The translations under genes and the position numbers were made by a program. A stretch of 64,000 nucleotides of DNA from Cephalopachus bancanus (taxonomy: Eukaryota; Chordata; Mammalia; Primates; Tarsiidae): the NCBI GenBank assembly GCA_027257055.1, contig JAPVLO010000044.1, positions 3,906,001 to 3,970,000 of the forward strand, given 5' to 3'. This document shows, in pieces, positions 23,901 to 34,300 of this stretch (position 1 is its first letter; each line of letters starts with the position of its first letter). The notes under the pieces are model-generated. The model saw only the letters and a program-made list of their open reading frames with translations. It was not told the origin of the DNA and ran no database searches.

Positions 23901-24914
23901 AAATGTAGCTTTGCGGAGTGCCTAGGAGGAAGAGGAGTGGCTTGGTGGACAACAAGTCTATGTTACAGTTATTCTTTTTGTTTTCATGCAATATTTCCAC
24001 TCAGAAACAATTCCATGTTATCTTCAACATGTTCACAGATAAAGTCCCCACATGGCCTTACCTCTTTACCTTACTCTCACCTCTCCAAAACACACCTGCT
24101 GTAGCCAAACCAGCAATCTACACACCTGATGAGGGCACAAAAAAATGTGGATTGTGACAAGAATACAGGACTTCACTGTGACTGAATTTTATGGTGAGTA
24201 AAAACCATGCCAAATTATCTTCGCATTGACACCTCCCAACATTGTTCCAGGATTATATTCAGGAGCTAAGAAATGATAAAAGATTGAATCAACGTCTTTG
24301 TTCTAAAGACATTCTGAATTGTTTGATAATTGATCTGGCCAGCACAAGAATGATAATAAATGGCATTGGCCCTCAGCTTCAGCGTCAGGAAAACATTTGG
24401 GAATGGTAGGGACTATGGCAAACTGGCAACATATATACTAACTGAAAAGATGGCTGCTACTTAGTACTAGATAATGTGACCATTAAAAGCCAAGTACTAC
24501 CAGATCTTATTTTGTTTTTAAAGCAAGAATGTAAAATTTTTATGTGTAATCTCCTGGCTTTTAAAATGTAAATTTAACAATGTTTTGGATACAGTATGCT
24601 AAAAACAACTGCAAAAATACAGTGTAGGGGAAAAACCTACAACATGGGCCAAACAGAACACATCTTCAGGGTCACACCAACCCAAAGCTGTCATTCACAA
24701 CCTCTGGTATAGACCATATCTACAGATGTAGCTGAAGAAATGGTATAACCATTTTATTCGCCCAAGTGGATATATTAAATCAAACAAGCAAAACAAAAAT
24801 TCCATGGAGAAAATAGAAGTTGATCCCTTGGTGTTTTCAGATGAGAATGTTGAATATTTCTTTTAGCTCCTTCAGAAGTCAAGCTTTTGGGTAAATCACT
24901 TTTTCCCAACTTAT
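23901..24914. other. Non-coding, AT-rich, no gene seen
   Basis: About 1 kb of AT-rich sequence with no reading frame of note. It may hold very decayed DNA-transposon sequence. Confidence 0.45.
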
Positions 24915-24954
24915 GGGGACTGTATTAGGTTTCAACAGAGAAACAGAACCAATA

Positions 24955-24956
<2 letters not shown>

Positions 24957-25010
<54 letters not shown>
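24957..25010. repeat. Pure (AC)27 microsatellite
   Basis: Fifty-four bases of uninterrupted AC dinucleotide, directly after AATAGG of an ancient repeat and before TCACAGACAT. Pure length of this size is usually polymorphic. Confidence 0.97.
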
Positions 25011-25015
<5 letters not shown>

Positions 25016-25027
25016 GACATGTGATGA

Positions 25028-25610
25028 AGGGGGTCCCAAAAAAACCAGAATTATGTTTTGGAGGGCAGGCCCCTTATAGTATAGGCTTCCCCTGCTAGGT
25101 AAGTCTTCTAGAAACCCATTGGGATCAGGGTACAAGCTAGTGTTGTTGTGTAAGACTGCATTCGGTTTCAGTGAATTTTTTTTGGAGGTTCTATCAATGT
25201 GTTTGCTCATTTCATGATGGGTGATTGATAAGCTCACCTGCCCACACTGCACTGAGTGTACAGCAGTTTTTGACCAAAAATGGCAAGACCTCTGTGCCCC
25301 ACCCTCCCTACCCACCCAATCTCACCCCGAGCAACTTTTTTTGTTTCCCTGAATGAAAAAAATTATCAAAGGGAAATGTTTTGCCAATGTGGAAGAGGTG
25401 AAAACAACAACAAAAAAATGGCAGAGGCACTAAAAGGCATCAAAATTAACAAGTTCAAAAACTGTTTTGAGCAGTGGAAAAAACATCTCGATCGGTGTAT
25501 TACATCAAACAGAGAGTATTTTGAAGGTAACTGAAGTTTAAACATGTAAGAATAAATACACAATTTTTTTTCTAAAATTTCATTTTCTGGGGGTCTCCCT
25601 CATATGTATA
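25028..25610 (+). mobile_element. Mariner-like DNA transposon fossil with transposase C-terminus
   Basis: The end of a mariner-type transposase is readable. A frame from 25420 to 25534 encodes MAEALKGIKINKFKNCFEQW and ends REYFEGN with a stop, the typical mariner C-terminus. The upstream pieces (an LFLFP-like word near 25335, 'KGKCFANVEEVK' at about 25369-25404) occur in shifted or interrupted frames. GGGGGTCCCAAAAAAACC at the left (about 25029) and CTGGGGGTCTCC at the right (about 25587) may be relic terminal repeats. The N-terminal DNA-binding part and most of the catalytic core are missing. Confidence 0.7.
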
Positions 25611-26094
25611 CATATTCATATGTATACCTATAAAGAGATGCATTATTGAAAGTTGGTTCATGTGATTGTGGAACCTGAGAAGTCCCAAGATCTGCAGTCA
25701 GCAAGCAGGAGATTCAAGGTTGCTGAAGTGTAGCTCTCATCAGATAGCCAGCAGGCTCAAGACCCAGGGAGAGCTGATGTTTCCATTCAGAGTCCTCAGG
25801 CAGGAAAATACCACTGTCCCACTTCTAAGCAGTCAAGCAGGATTTCCTTCTTTATCCAGCCTTTTTGTTTTAGTCAGGTCTTCAATTGCCTGGATGCGCC
25901 CCACCCATATTAGGGAAAGTAATTTGCTTTAGCCAGTCTACTGATTCAAATGTTAATCTCATCAGAAACACCCCCATCAAACACACTCAGAATAATATTT
26001 GACCAAATGTCTGGCGACTGATAGCCCAGTCATACTGACCCAAAACTAACCATCACAGAGACCTACCAAGACTACTTCCTACTGTGTAAACCTT

Positions 26095-26245
26095 CAGATA
26101 TGGAGATGGTGTGGTACAACCCAGGGTTCTGAGTTCTTATCTCAGCTCTGGCACCCACTTGCTATGTGATCCCAGGTAAGTCTTCCAATCTCTCTGCTTC
26201 CCATTCATACCTGTGGGGTGAGAGTTGAGTTCCATGTCCCATAGG
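26095..26245 (+). mobile_element. MIR SINE
   Basis: 'GGGTTCTGAGTTCTTATCTC', 'GCTATGTGATCCCAGGTAAG', 'TCTTCCAATCTCTCTGC': MIR order. Confidence 0.65.
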
Positions 26246-26964
26246 CATATTCCCACTTAGCAGTTCCTGCCATATGGACTTGGAATCAAATCAGACCACA
26301 TTTACCAGACACATTGCTTGTGACTTTATTGAGTCATTTGTACAAAACCTCCCAGAATAATTTATTCGCTCAGTGGTGTGAGATGAGGGGAAGAAAATCG
26401 ATAGAACTGTGTCTCAGTCATTTTTTATTTCTAAACCACAAAGAGATTTTATTCCATTTCAGAGTACTTGCAGGCGCCTTACCTTACAATGCATCTTTAC
26501 TGTCGACTTTCAAGAACGCCTAAAGAGATTCATTTCAGGAACTGAAAACCTTCACCTCACCCACAAGAAAGAGCCCTCATGGGAAACAAACTTTCCCAGA
26601 GTTTTTCATGACACTTGAGAAATTACTGGAGAAGCAAGACTGGAGAGGAACTGGAAGGAAAGCAACATTCCCTGTCTCTCAGACTTGTCTCAAAGCCATT
26701 CTGGAAAGAAATTTAAAGGCCTCTTATCTCAAATTCAATTGCTTTAAGTTGTTGTTGCTTCAACAACTTAAAGTTGTTATGCTCACTTCTTTTCCATCAA
26801 GGTAATGGGCAAACTGACACTTTGCTTAAACAGACTCATCTCACCAGTTGACTGCAAGGAATGTACATAGATTTTCTGCAGAAAGTGGAGCTCATCACCA
26901 GTCTCGAAGTTCAGGTGCTTCTTCTGTTTTCTGGCCCTAGTAGGTCAGGTGAAAAGTAAACTGA
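26246..26964. other. Non-coding, with a short perfect inverted repeat
   Basis: Unique sequence. It includes the 13-bp hairpin at 26742-26773. No gene is seen. Confidence 0.5.
26742..26773. repeat. 13-bp perfect inverted repeat (6-nt loop)
   Basis: CTTTAAGTTGTTG (26742-26754) and CAACAACTTAAAG (26761-26773) are exact reverse complements around TTGCTT. It could form a small hairpin. No function is implied. Confidence 0.85.
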
Positions 26965-27125
26965 GAGGAAAAGACCTTTGATTAAGGAGTTCTGGGTCTA
27001 GCCCTAGCACCAGCAGTGACCAGGCTCAAGTAGGAGATATATCCTCTTCAAGCCTCAGTTTTCTCACCTGTAAAATGGGAACCACACTTTCTAGCTACTT
27101 TATTCTTGGAGTTGTGTGACTATCA
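26965..27125 (+). mobile_element. MIR SINE
   Basis: 'GGTCTAGCCCTAGCACCAGC', 'TCAAGCCTCAGTTTTCTCAC', 'CTGTAAAATGGGAACC': MIR core. Confidence 0.75.
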
Positions 27126-27456
27126 CATACACTAACACCTGTACCTGCTAGAGTTCTTTGGTTGCAAGAAACAGAGATAAACTCAGGCTGCCGTAACAAC
27201 AGCAACAAAAATCCATTGGAAGCATAAAAGAGGCTCACAGAGTCCACAGGACACTTTAAACCAGGCCCAAGCATGGAGAGAGGCAAGGCTCACCTGTTGA
27301 ATCATAGCTTCAAGTTCATCCTTCTACACTCTGCTCTGTGATGCTGGGACTGGAACTTTCCAAACCACCCCCTTTCTTTGGTTCTGCTGATAGAGGTCAC
27401 TAGAGAGATACTTCCCTCTCTCCACTGTATCTCAAATGTCCCTCTGCTTTGCTCTT

Positions 27457-27743
27457 TTTTTTCTTTTTTCTGAGTTGGAGTCTCACTCTGCTGCCCAGGT
27501 TGGAGTGCAGTGGCATGCTCATGGCCACTGCAGCATCGACCTTCTGGGCTTAGGCGATCCTTCTACCTCAGCCTTCCAAGTAGCTGGAAATACAGTCACA
27601 TGCCACTGCGCCTAGCTAATTTTTTTGTGATTTATTGTAGAGATGAGTTGCCCAGGCTAGTCTCGAACCCTAGGGCTTGGACAATCCTCTCACCTCAGCC
27701 TCCCAAAGTACCTGGATTACCGGTCAAGCCACCGCACCCGGCC
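27457..27743 (-). mobile_element. Alu, antisense
   Basis: The T-rich start, 'GAGTCTCACTCTGCTGCCCA' box, mid A-rich linker (reverse) and CCACCGCACCCGGCC end show a dimeric Alu in minus orientation. The flanks carry TTTGCTCTT at 27448-27456 and 27747-27755 as a target duplication. It inserted into an antisense MLT1-like LTR. The divergence suggests an old, J-like Alu. Confidence 0.92.
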
Positions 27744-27925
27744 TAGTTTGCTCTTATAAGGACACCTGTCATTGAATTTAGGGCCCATCATATATCCAGG
27801 ATAATATCATCTCGAGATCCTTCACTTAAGTACATCAGCCAAGACCTTTTTATCAAATGAGGTTACATTCATAGCTTCTGGGTGAACACATCTTCTGGGG
27901 GCCACTCTCATTCAATCCACCATGA
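27744..27925 (-). mobile_element. MLT1-type LTR, antisense (right of the Alu)
   Basis: 'CTTATAAGGACACCTGTCAT', 'GAATTTAGGGCCCATCATAT', 'CTCGAGATCCTTCACTTAAG' and 'AAATGAGGTTACATTCATAG' are the reverse of MLT1 5' sequence. The left remnant lies before the Alu at about 27300-27456. Confidence 0.7.
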
Positions 27926-28534
27926 ATAATGACATCTCTTATTTGCTTAATTGGGCAATCTTTCAAGGCCTCCACCAATCATGAATTGTCCATGAATCCT
28001 AGGGGCATAATGCAGTCCAGAGGGAACAGGAGGTCAAGTCTCTTCCAAGTCTGGATCATTGTAGAGGCCATCTTGTTCTTGAGGGAGAGGCAGTGGTGTC
28101 ATTCCTTCAGAACCAAGCTTGGCCCGGGATCCCTAGACCTGGGCATTCAGCAGTGCTGCTCAGCTTTCCTCTCCCAGCCCTCCCCCGACCTCCAGGGATC
28201 CGAGCAGCTCCAAGGATGCTGAGTCAGCCCTGAATCCATTTCTCACCACTTCTCTGAACCAGAGCTACAACCCAACCTCCCAGGAATCGTCCTCTAGGGG
28301 ACAGACAGGTTTCCTTCTTTACCCTTAAAGCACCACAGGTCTGACCTCATGATCCTCCTTCCTCAGACACTGGGGCCACAGCCCCTTCTCCTGAGGGAGT
28401 CTCTCAATTGAGTCCACACCTATTCCTTGAAGAGTGGGGAAGATGACTTTCAACAATTCTGTGGTGATTTTCCAGCTCTGAATAGAGGGAGGAAATCCCG
28501 CAAGTTTAATCTCTGGCAGGGCATGCCTCTAGTG
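27926..28534. other. Non-coding, no gene seen
   Basis: A 97-codon frame (27929-28222) begins in the LTR edge and shows no domain. Nothing else is recognised. Confidence 0.5.
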
Positions 28535-28775
28535 ATTACCTGCTGTTATGTGAAAAATCAAATTGCAAAATAGCACAAAGAGTGCGATCCTATTTCAAGT
28601 AAATAGGTGTAGATCTTAGAATGATATCCATTAAATTATTTACAGCAGTTCTCTCTAGGTGATGGGATTACAGACTATTTTTATTTTCATCATTTTCTTA
28701 TCTACATTTCTAAGTTTTCTCCAATGAACATATATCACTTTTGTAATAAGGTTTTTAACGTTATGTAAAAAAATA
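28535..28775 (+). mobile_element. Interspersed repeat fragment, family not named
   Basis: 'TTATGTGAAAAATCAAATTG', 'GCAGTTCTCTCTAGGTGATG' and 'TTTCTCCAATGAACATATAT' followed by CACTTTTGTAATAAGG match a familiar LINE-type 3' fragment. The class is uncertain. Confidence 0.45.
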
Positions 28776-28779
28776 ACAC

Positions 28780-28960
28780 TAGTACCTTACAGTCACATAG
28801 TGCTTTGCTGCATCTCACATCTCTAATTTTCTATCTGTGAGGTCAGGAGGTGGATATTTTTATCCCTGTTTTATAGATGAAGACTGTGAGGTACAGAAAG
28901 AGCTATGACGTGCCCAGGGTCTGAGAGCAAAGCTAGGACCAGGACTCAGGCATGGTTGCC
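28780..28960 (-). mobile_element. MIR SINE, antisense
   Basis: 'TTATCCCTGTTTTATAGATG', 'TGACGTGCCCAGGGTCTGAG' and 'GCTAGGACCAGGACTCAGG' are the reversed MIR order. Confidence 0.75.
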
Positions 28961-29594
28961 AGTTCTCAGCAACAATGGCTTCACCCATGCCTGGAACAAG
29001 CCAGCTGTGGCTGGGAATTCTCAAAGAAGGACCCAGAAATGATAGCTTTGTAAAGTTAAGACACTGTAGCTCCACAGGCAGCAATGACCCTGACCTTGGC
29101 CAGTTGGAAAGTGGGGAGGGGGGCAGGGGCAGGAGCAAAGAACTGTAGGAAGAAGCAAACTGTGAGAGAAGCCAGCCTGTTGATTCTGGATCCCCAGAAA
29201 GGGAAGGAAGCCCTGGCACTCAGAAGCAAGGAGTGAAGGGCATGGCTCCCATTGGGATGATGACCTATGTGTACTTGAGCCTGAGGTGTGAGCTAGGTCT
29301 TTGAAGTCTCAGGGGAACGCTGCTCAGTTATCTTGCAAGTAGGAGATTGCTGTGAGCTGGCTGCTTGCTTGGCCCATCTGAGGCCTCGAGAAAGGACAGG
29401 CAATGACCTCCTTCCCCAGGCTTGCCTCCCATTTCTTCCTTGAGGGCGATGGATGAAGATGTTTGAGAAAGTGTACAGTTCTCAAAATACTCTTCATGGA
29501 TGCACACTGCCAAGGTCAGGGTAGCGCTCAATAAAGGTTTATTGAACCCATGAATTCCCTCATCCAAACACACGAGACCTCCTGAGACAGACAT
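28961..29594. other. Non-coding, small L2/MIR-like tail
   Basis: Around 29516-29560 there is GCGCTCAATAAAGGTTTATTGAAC, an L2/MIR-type tail. The rest is unique. A 119-codon antisense frame (28860-29219) is GC- and Ser-driven and is not supported as a gene. Confidence 0.45.
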
Positions 29595-29725
29595 ATGTTA
29601 TCACCTCTATTTTTCCAGTACAGAAACTTGGGCCCAGACCATGACTTGCTCAAGTCACATTAGTGAACAGTCAGGCAGGGACTTTGAACCTGTGTCCCCC
29701 GTCTCCTAATTCAACATGCTCTCTG
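29595..29725 (-). mobile_element. MIR SINE, antisense
   Basis: 'CCAGTACAGAAACTTGGGCC', 'GACTTGCTCAAGTCACATTA', 'GGGACTTTGAACCTGTGTC': reversed MIR. Confidence 0.65.
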
Positions 29726-30439
29726 CTCCACACATTGGACTGTCTCTCAGAAGGCCACTTCAGAGACACCTGCATTTGCTCTTTTGCTATTAAATTGTCC
29801 TGAGGCAACATCGTATGAACATTACAGAACATGACTCCAACTGCGTTAATTAACTCCCAGGGGCTTAGCATTCTCCCAACCCCAAATCACTCCACCTACT
29901 GAGCTACCCCATGGCAGATGTGGAAATGGAAGGCAGGATGGAGTTCAAGGCAAAGTTCTGATGGGCTGCAGGTGACCAGGAGAGAGAGGAGGTGTCTGAA
30001 GGGCTGCTGTTGTGAATAGAGCATGTTTCCCTGCGAGTGAGAGGATCCCCGCTCAGATCTGCTCAGGCAGGAAGGAGCACGTCTGGGAAGGGTGGGAAGT
30101 GACATAATGCAGCCTGGGAGAGCCACGGCCAGGTCTCAGGGCAGCTGGATCTGAGTGCACACGGTTTCCTCCAAGGGAAAGCTTGGGACTGAGAGTTCTT
30201 CTCTTTCCTATCACCAGAGAAGGACTGAACTGCTCCCCATCAATCTAGTTTAGTTTATTAAAAATTCCAAGCCAGGAACATCATAAGCTTATCTGGACTG
30301 GTGCTCAACTCTAGACCAGTCAGCAAAGCCAGGACAAGAGTCACATGGTCAACAAGGCTGCATCTTTGAGGACATCCAGAGAAGAGTCTTTGTTGTTTGA
30401 CTTCTGATTGACTTTTTCATGTTTGAAGGCCGACTTTGT
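29726..30439. other. Non-coding, no gene seen
   Basis: Unique sequence without recognisable features. Confidence 0.5.
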
Positions 30440-30655
30440 GTTAGGCTCCAACCTGGGCTCATTTTCTGCATGACCTCACCTGTCTTCACAACTCCCCCAT
30501 GAAGTGGCTATCATCACCCCGATTAACAGAAGAGAAAGCCAAGACCCAAACAGCTTGGGTAACTGGCTCAGGTCATACAGCGGGTGAGGGTTGGCACCAA
30601 GATTTAAACTCACTTCTGCTTGACTCCAAAGCACCTACCTTTTCCTATACCATAT
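30440..30655 (-). mobile_element. MIR SINE, antisense
   Basis: 'ACCTCACCTGTCTTCACAAC', 'AACAGAAGAGAAAGCCAAGA', 'TGGCTCAGGTCATACAGCGG' and 'ACCAAGATTTAAACTCAC' are the reversed MIR order. Confidence 0.75.
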
Positions 30656-30659
30656 TTTC

Positions 30660-30770
30660 TCTTTCATTCAATAGGCCTTTGAAGAGCACTCACTGTGTGC
30701 AAAACCCTATAAGGCACACACAGATAATCCAAACTGGTGCCTGCCCTTCTAAAGTCTATTTGGGATGACC
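30660..30770 (-). mobile_element. L2 LINE 3' end, antisense
   Basis: 'TTCATTCAATAGGCCTTTGA', 'GAGCACTCACTGTGTGCAAA', 'GCCTGCCCTTCTAAAGTCTA': reversed L2 tail. Confidence 0.6.
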
Positions 30771-30924
30771 TCACTCATCCTTAAGAAGGTGTCATAGCAA
30801 CACAGGAGTTACAGACAAGGTGCCAGGTGCCACACAGTGGGGGGAGGGAAAAATGTGCGCTTATTAAGTACTGATTGTGTGCAAGACCCTGTGCTAAACA
30901 TTTTCATGTTTATCCTCCAGACTT

Positions 30925-31143
30925 GTACCATCCAATCGAGTGACTGTTAAATTTAAATGAATTGAAATTAATTAAATTTAAATTTAAATGAATTAAAATT
31001 AAATTCAATTTAAAGTACACTTTCTGTCACTAGTCACAACTCAATTGCTCAGCAGCTACATGTAACCACCTAGTGGGCTACCACATTGGACAGATAAGGA
31101 ACATTCCTAGCCTCACAGAAAGTTCTACCGGACAACACTGGTG
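30925..31143. mobile_element. hAT-like nonautonomous DNA element with AT-rich core
   Basis: The outer parts 'TTGTACCATCCAATCG' and 'TGGGCTACCACATTGGACAG' then CCGGACAACACTGG, with an ATTTAAAT-rich centre (about 30950-31012) and 'AGCAGCTACATGTAACCACC', resemble a common MER-type element. The centre is a dense run of TTTAAAT/AATTAAAT palindromes. Confidence 0.55.
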
Positions 31144-31144
31144 T

Positions 31145-31275
31145 AGACTGGATGCTCCAAGAGGTCACACACTGGACCTACTTTCTGCTCTTCACTTAAT
31201 ATCCAGCAGTTTCAGAGTACCTGGCACATGGTAGGCACTCAACAGCGACATGAGTGAATGAATGAATAAATATAT
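31145..31275 (+). mobile_element. L2 LINE 3' end
   Basis: 'GAGTACCTGGCACATGGTAG', 'GCACTCAACAGCGACATGAG' and TGAATGAATGAATAAAT form the L2 tail. Confidence 0.7.
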
Positions 31276-31454
31276 GTTATAGGCATGTAATATACATGTA
31301 TATTAGATCCAAGGACAACCTCTATTATAAAACTCACTACATATTTGATGATAACTTTCTGTAAAAAATACAAGGGAAAAGAGGTAGTGTGTATGCCTGG
31401 ATTCCCTGCAGGCAGCACATTTTGGGGGCAGGCCTGGGTAGGGGGAAACAGAGC

Positions 31455-31660
31455 CACGATAATAACTATTCTGTACTGAGTACCTATCACTTTCACTCCA
31501 ACTTATCCTGTTCATAATTGTACTGACTCCTCGCAACCTTATAAACTTTATTATGATCCCCATTTTATGGATTAGGAAACTGAGACTCAAAAAGGGTAAG
31601 TAGCCCACTTAAAATCCCACAGCAAGTAAATTTCAGAGCCTTTTAAGCCCACACTGTCAC
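31455..31660 (-). mobile_element. MIR SINE, antisense
   Basis: 'TACTGAGTACCTATCACTTT', 'ACTGACTCCTCGCAACCTTA', 'CCCCATTTTATGGATTAGGA' and 'AACTGAGACTCAAAAAGGGT' are reversed MIR, well preserved. Confidence 0.85.
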
Positions 31661-32689
31661 CTACCACAAATCTCTCATCCCATTTCTTCCCTGCACAGCA
31701 GGGGCCTACCTTGCTCCAGGCATAGGCAATTTTCAGATTTGGGTTAAATATTCCCTGAGAGGCAGATGTTCAGTGCTCTTTCAATCCCCTAAAATCCAGC
31801 AGATCAAGTTATCAACCAACCACACCTAGGCCAGAGGTGAGACGCCTCCACAGGTCCACCTCTCCACGTGGAGGAAAATGACTCTTTCACGCCCCCTTGT
31901 GGCCAGGTGAGGCATGAGCTCAGAGAAACAGGGAGGACCCTTTTGCAGTCTGACTGCTGGAAAGCACCAGGGTGGTCTGAGTGGAGGAAGGTTTGTAAAA
32001 TCATCAGGGAGCTACTCCCTCTCCTAGGACTTGTGATAAATGACTTTGTCCAAGTGGCCCCGTTTTCAGGCCATCGTGGCTCTTTACCTAAGATGTATAC
32101 CTTCACCCAAAGAAAAGCAAATTACTTTTCCTTTAAGTGCTCTCATCTGGAAGTCTCCAGGGTATTTCGTTGTCTAATAGCTCTTTTCTTGCTTATTTAT
32201 TTATTGCCCATATTTGATTAAAATGTATTATATTCTCAGGAGTCCCCCTCCCCCAAAGGTCACTTTCCACAGACTCGATTTAATTAATGAGCACCGACTT
32301 GAAGATGAAAGGTAGGAAACAAAAGGTCTTCCTTATCCAATCTGAGCCCAAATAAAATCATATTAACATTTCACCTTTTGTTCCAGTGCAAGAAAAGCCT
32401 TTGGTACATTGTATCAAAAGTTATTGAAATTATTAGGAAGAAAAAGAAAGAAAAGGAGTAGACAGTTGTGGCAATGAATTTGGATTCTCTTGCCCTTCCC
32501 TCCACATAGGAAAGAAAGTGGAAGAGGAAGAGGAAGAGAAGTAGGAGGAGAGAGAAGGCAAAGGGGAGATAGAGAGAGAGAAACCCCGAATTACAGAGCT
32601 ATATCCTAAGCCTTGTTTTGAAGTCAAATTAGGAAAACATACCATTTTGCAGAGAAGCATATGAATATCCTAAAACGACCTCTGTTTTT
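31661..32689. other. Non-coding, with a purine-rich tract
   Basis: Unique sequence. 32430-32585 is GA-rich (GGAGGAGAG and AGAGAGAGA words). A 117-codon frame at 31868-32221 is not supported by any domain. Confidence 0.5.
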
Positions 32690-32815
32690 CAGAGGGACAC
32701 CTGAGAATGTAAGCTCCGTGAGAGTACAGACCTCATCTGTTGGTTCATCAGCATCTCTTCAGCTCCTAGAAAAATGTCTGGCACATGGAAGCAACTCACT
32801 AAATATTTGTCAAAC
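32690..32815 (+). mobile_element. L2 LINE 3' end
   Basis: 'GAATGTAAGCTCCGTGAGAG', 'ATCAGCATCTCTTCAGCTCC' and 'GTCTGGCACATGGAAGC' form the L2 3' end. Confidence 0.75.
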
Positions 32816-34154
32816 ACCTCAGCAAACAATCCGGGCAAGCTGGGCTCTCACTAAGTCTGTCTTTAGCTCATCCTGGATGCCAAGGCAAGTCACGGCTTGT
32901 CTCTGTGTCTGAACAGGTTCATCTGCAGCTAGATGCCTTGTCCTGCTTCTCTGGCAGGGAGGCTGTATAAGGACAAAGCACAGAAGTGGAGGCCCATGCA
33001 AAGGCCAAAGCATTGCACAAACAGAAGCCTCCACAGTCGTAGTCATTCCTCACATATCCCCAGAGACTCAGCCCAAGACCATCACCCCATTTCCACCAGC
33101 ACAGAAAACAAGCCAAAAGAGAGACAGAAATCAGGCTATAATCGCTACTGCAGAGGGATAAGAGAGGAATGAACACCAAACATGAACAAATTTTATTGCT
33201 CAAAGGGAAAAGGCAGCTGGCTATATATTCTGACATCTCAGATGCTTATTCTCAAGGCAGTGAATAAACAGTGTGAGGCCCCTGCAGAGGGCAAAAGTCA
33301 CCAGGTGTGGGCTGCTGTGATGAGGAGATTAAAGCCCTGGTATATCCACCTTCCCGCAGACTCAGGGTTCATCAGCAAAGAGCTCCCATCCCTGTGCGAG
33401 ACCCAGGTGCTTCCCCAGTCAGGCACTGGCTTGGCCTGTCGGAAGAGCTCTCCTGCCTGGCTCATTCCCATTCCTCTTACAGGTATTCTGTTCTCCAACA
33501 AGGGAAGCTATTTACAGATGTGTCTTCTTCCCACAAGAGGGAAGTGCAATGTGTTCCCAAAGTTGGTGGGACATTATCTACAGGATGAGAAAGCCAGATT
33601 CAGCCCAGCTAGGAAATAGCAAGGACGCTTTGACAAGCATCCCGGGGGTCCCCTCCACCCAAACCATAGACGCAAGTCCAGGTGCTTCTGAGTGCCTGAC
33701 TCATAAGATCTCCAGCCTCTATTTAAATGTTCTGATCCAAATCCAGTTGTTGGGGCAATTTGTGCTTGCTCGAGACAACCTCTGCCATCACCATTTAGGG
33801 AAAGTGAGTCAGATCCGGTCCATCATTAGTCTCCCTCTAATGAGCATTCAGGGGTTGAAGGTGTGATCCCCCAGGCTTCCCACCCACTGGCCTGCCATCT
33901 GGCCTCTCCTCTAGCTTGATTTGCCAGAGACAAGTGTACCTCATGGCAGCAGCCTTGAACAATTCCCTTCCTCTTGTTGGACTTCAGTTAGTCATTGTCA
34001 CTTATTAACATCTTGACAGGCAGAGAAGCTGACCAAGGTGTCCCACGTTTTTGAAGGATTCTAGTTGCCTCTAAATGCAAAGATGATGACCCAGAAATAG
34101 AGGTTTCCATTCTTGGGGCCACAGACACCTGTGAGAACTATGGCATTACTGAGC
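32816..34154. other. Non-coding; possible conserved block
   Basis: Frames up to 145 codons (33182-33619) lack domain features. About 33720-33850 (ATTTAAATG, then 'GGAAAGTGAGTCAGATCCGG' and two CATTA/TAATG-type sites) looks unrepetitive and could be regulatory. This is an inference. Confidence 0.45.
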
Positions 34155-34300
34155 ACCCCCTTAGAACATTCTGCAAATATGTATTGAGCACCTGATATGT
34201 GCTGGGCCCCAAGCTGGGCATTTGGGATACATCCTTGAACAACATGGAGCAAGATTCCCACCCTCATGGAGTCTGCATTCTAGAGAGGAAGACAGAAAAT
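34155..34300 (-). mobile_element. L2 LINE 3' end, antisense
   Basis: 'GCAAATATGTATTGAGCACC', 'TGATATGTGCTGGGCCCCAA', 'CTCATGGAGTCTGCATTCTA': a clear reversed L2 tail. Antisense L2 body probably continues to about 34550. Confidence 0.8.

Larger units (their letters stand above)
24915..26065 (+). mobile_element. Ancient interspersed repeat split by a mariner remnant
   Basis: The left piece ('GTTTCAACAGAGAAACAGAA' then CCAATAGGACAC, followed by the CA array) and the right piece belong to one common repeat. The right piece, from about 25655, has 'GTGATTGTGGAACCTGAGAA', 'CTACTGATTCAAATGTTAAT' and AAACTAACCATCACAG. They are separated by mariner-like sequence. The family name is uncertain. Confidence 0.55.
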
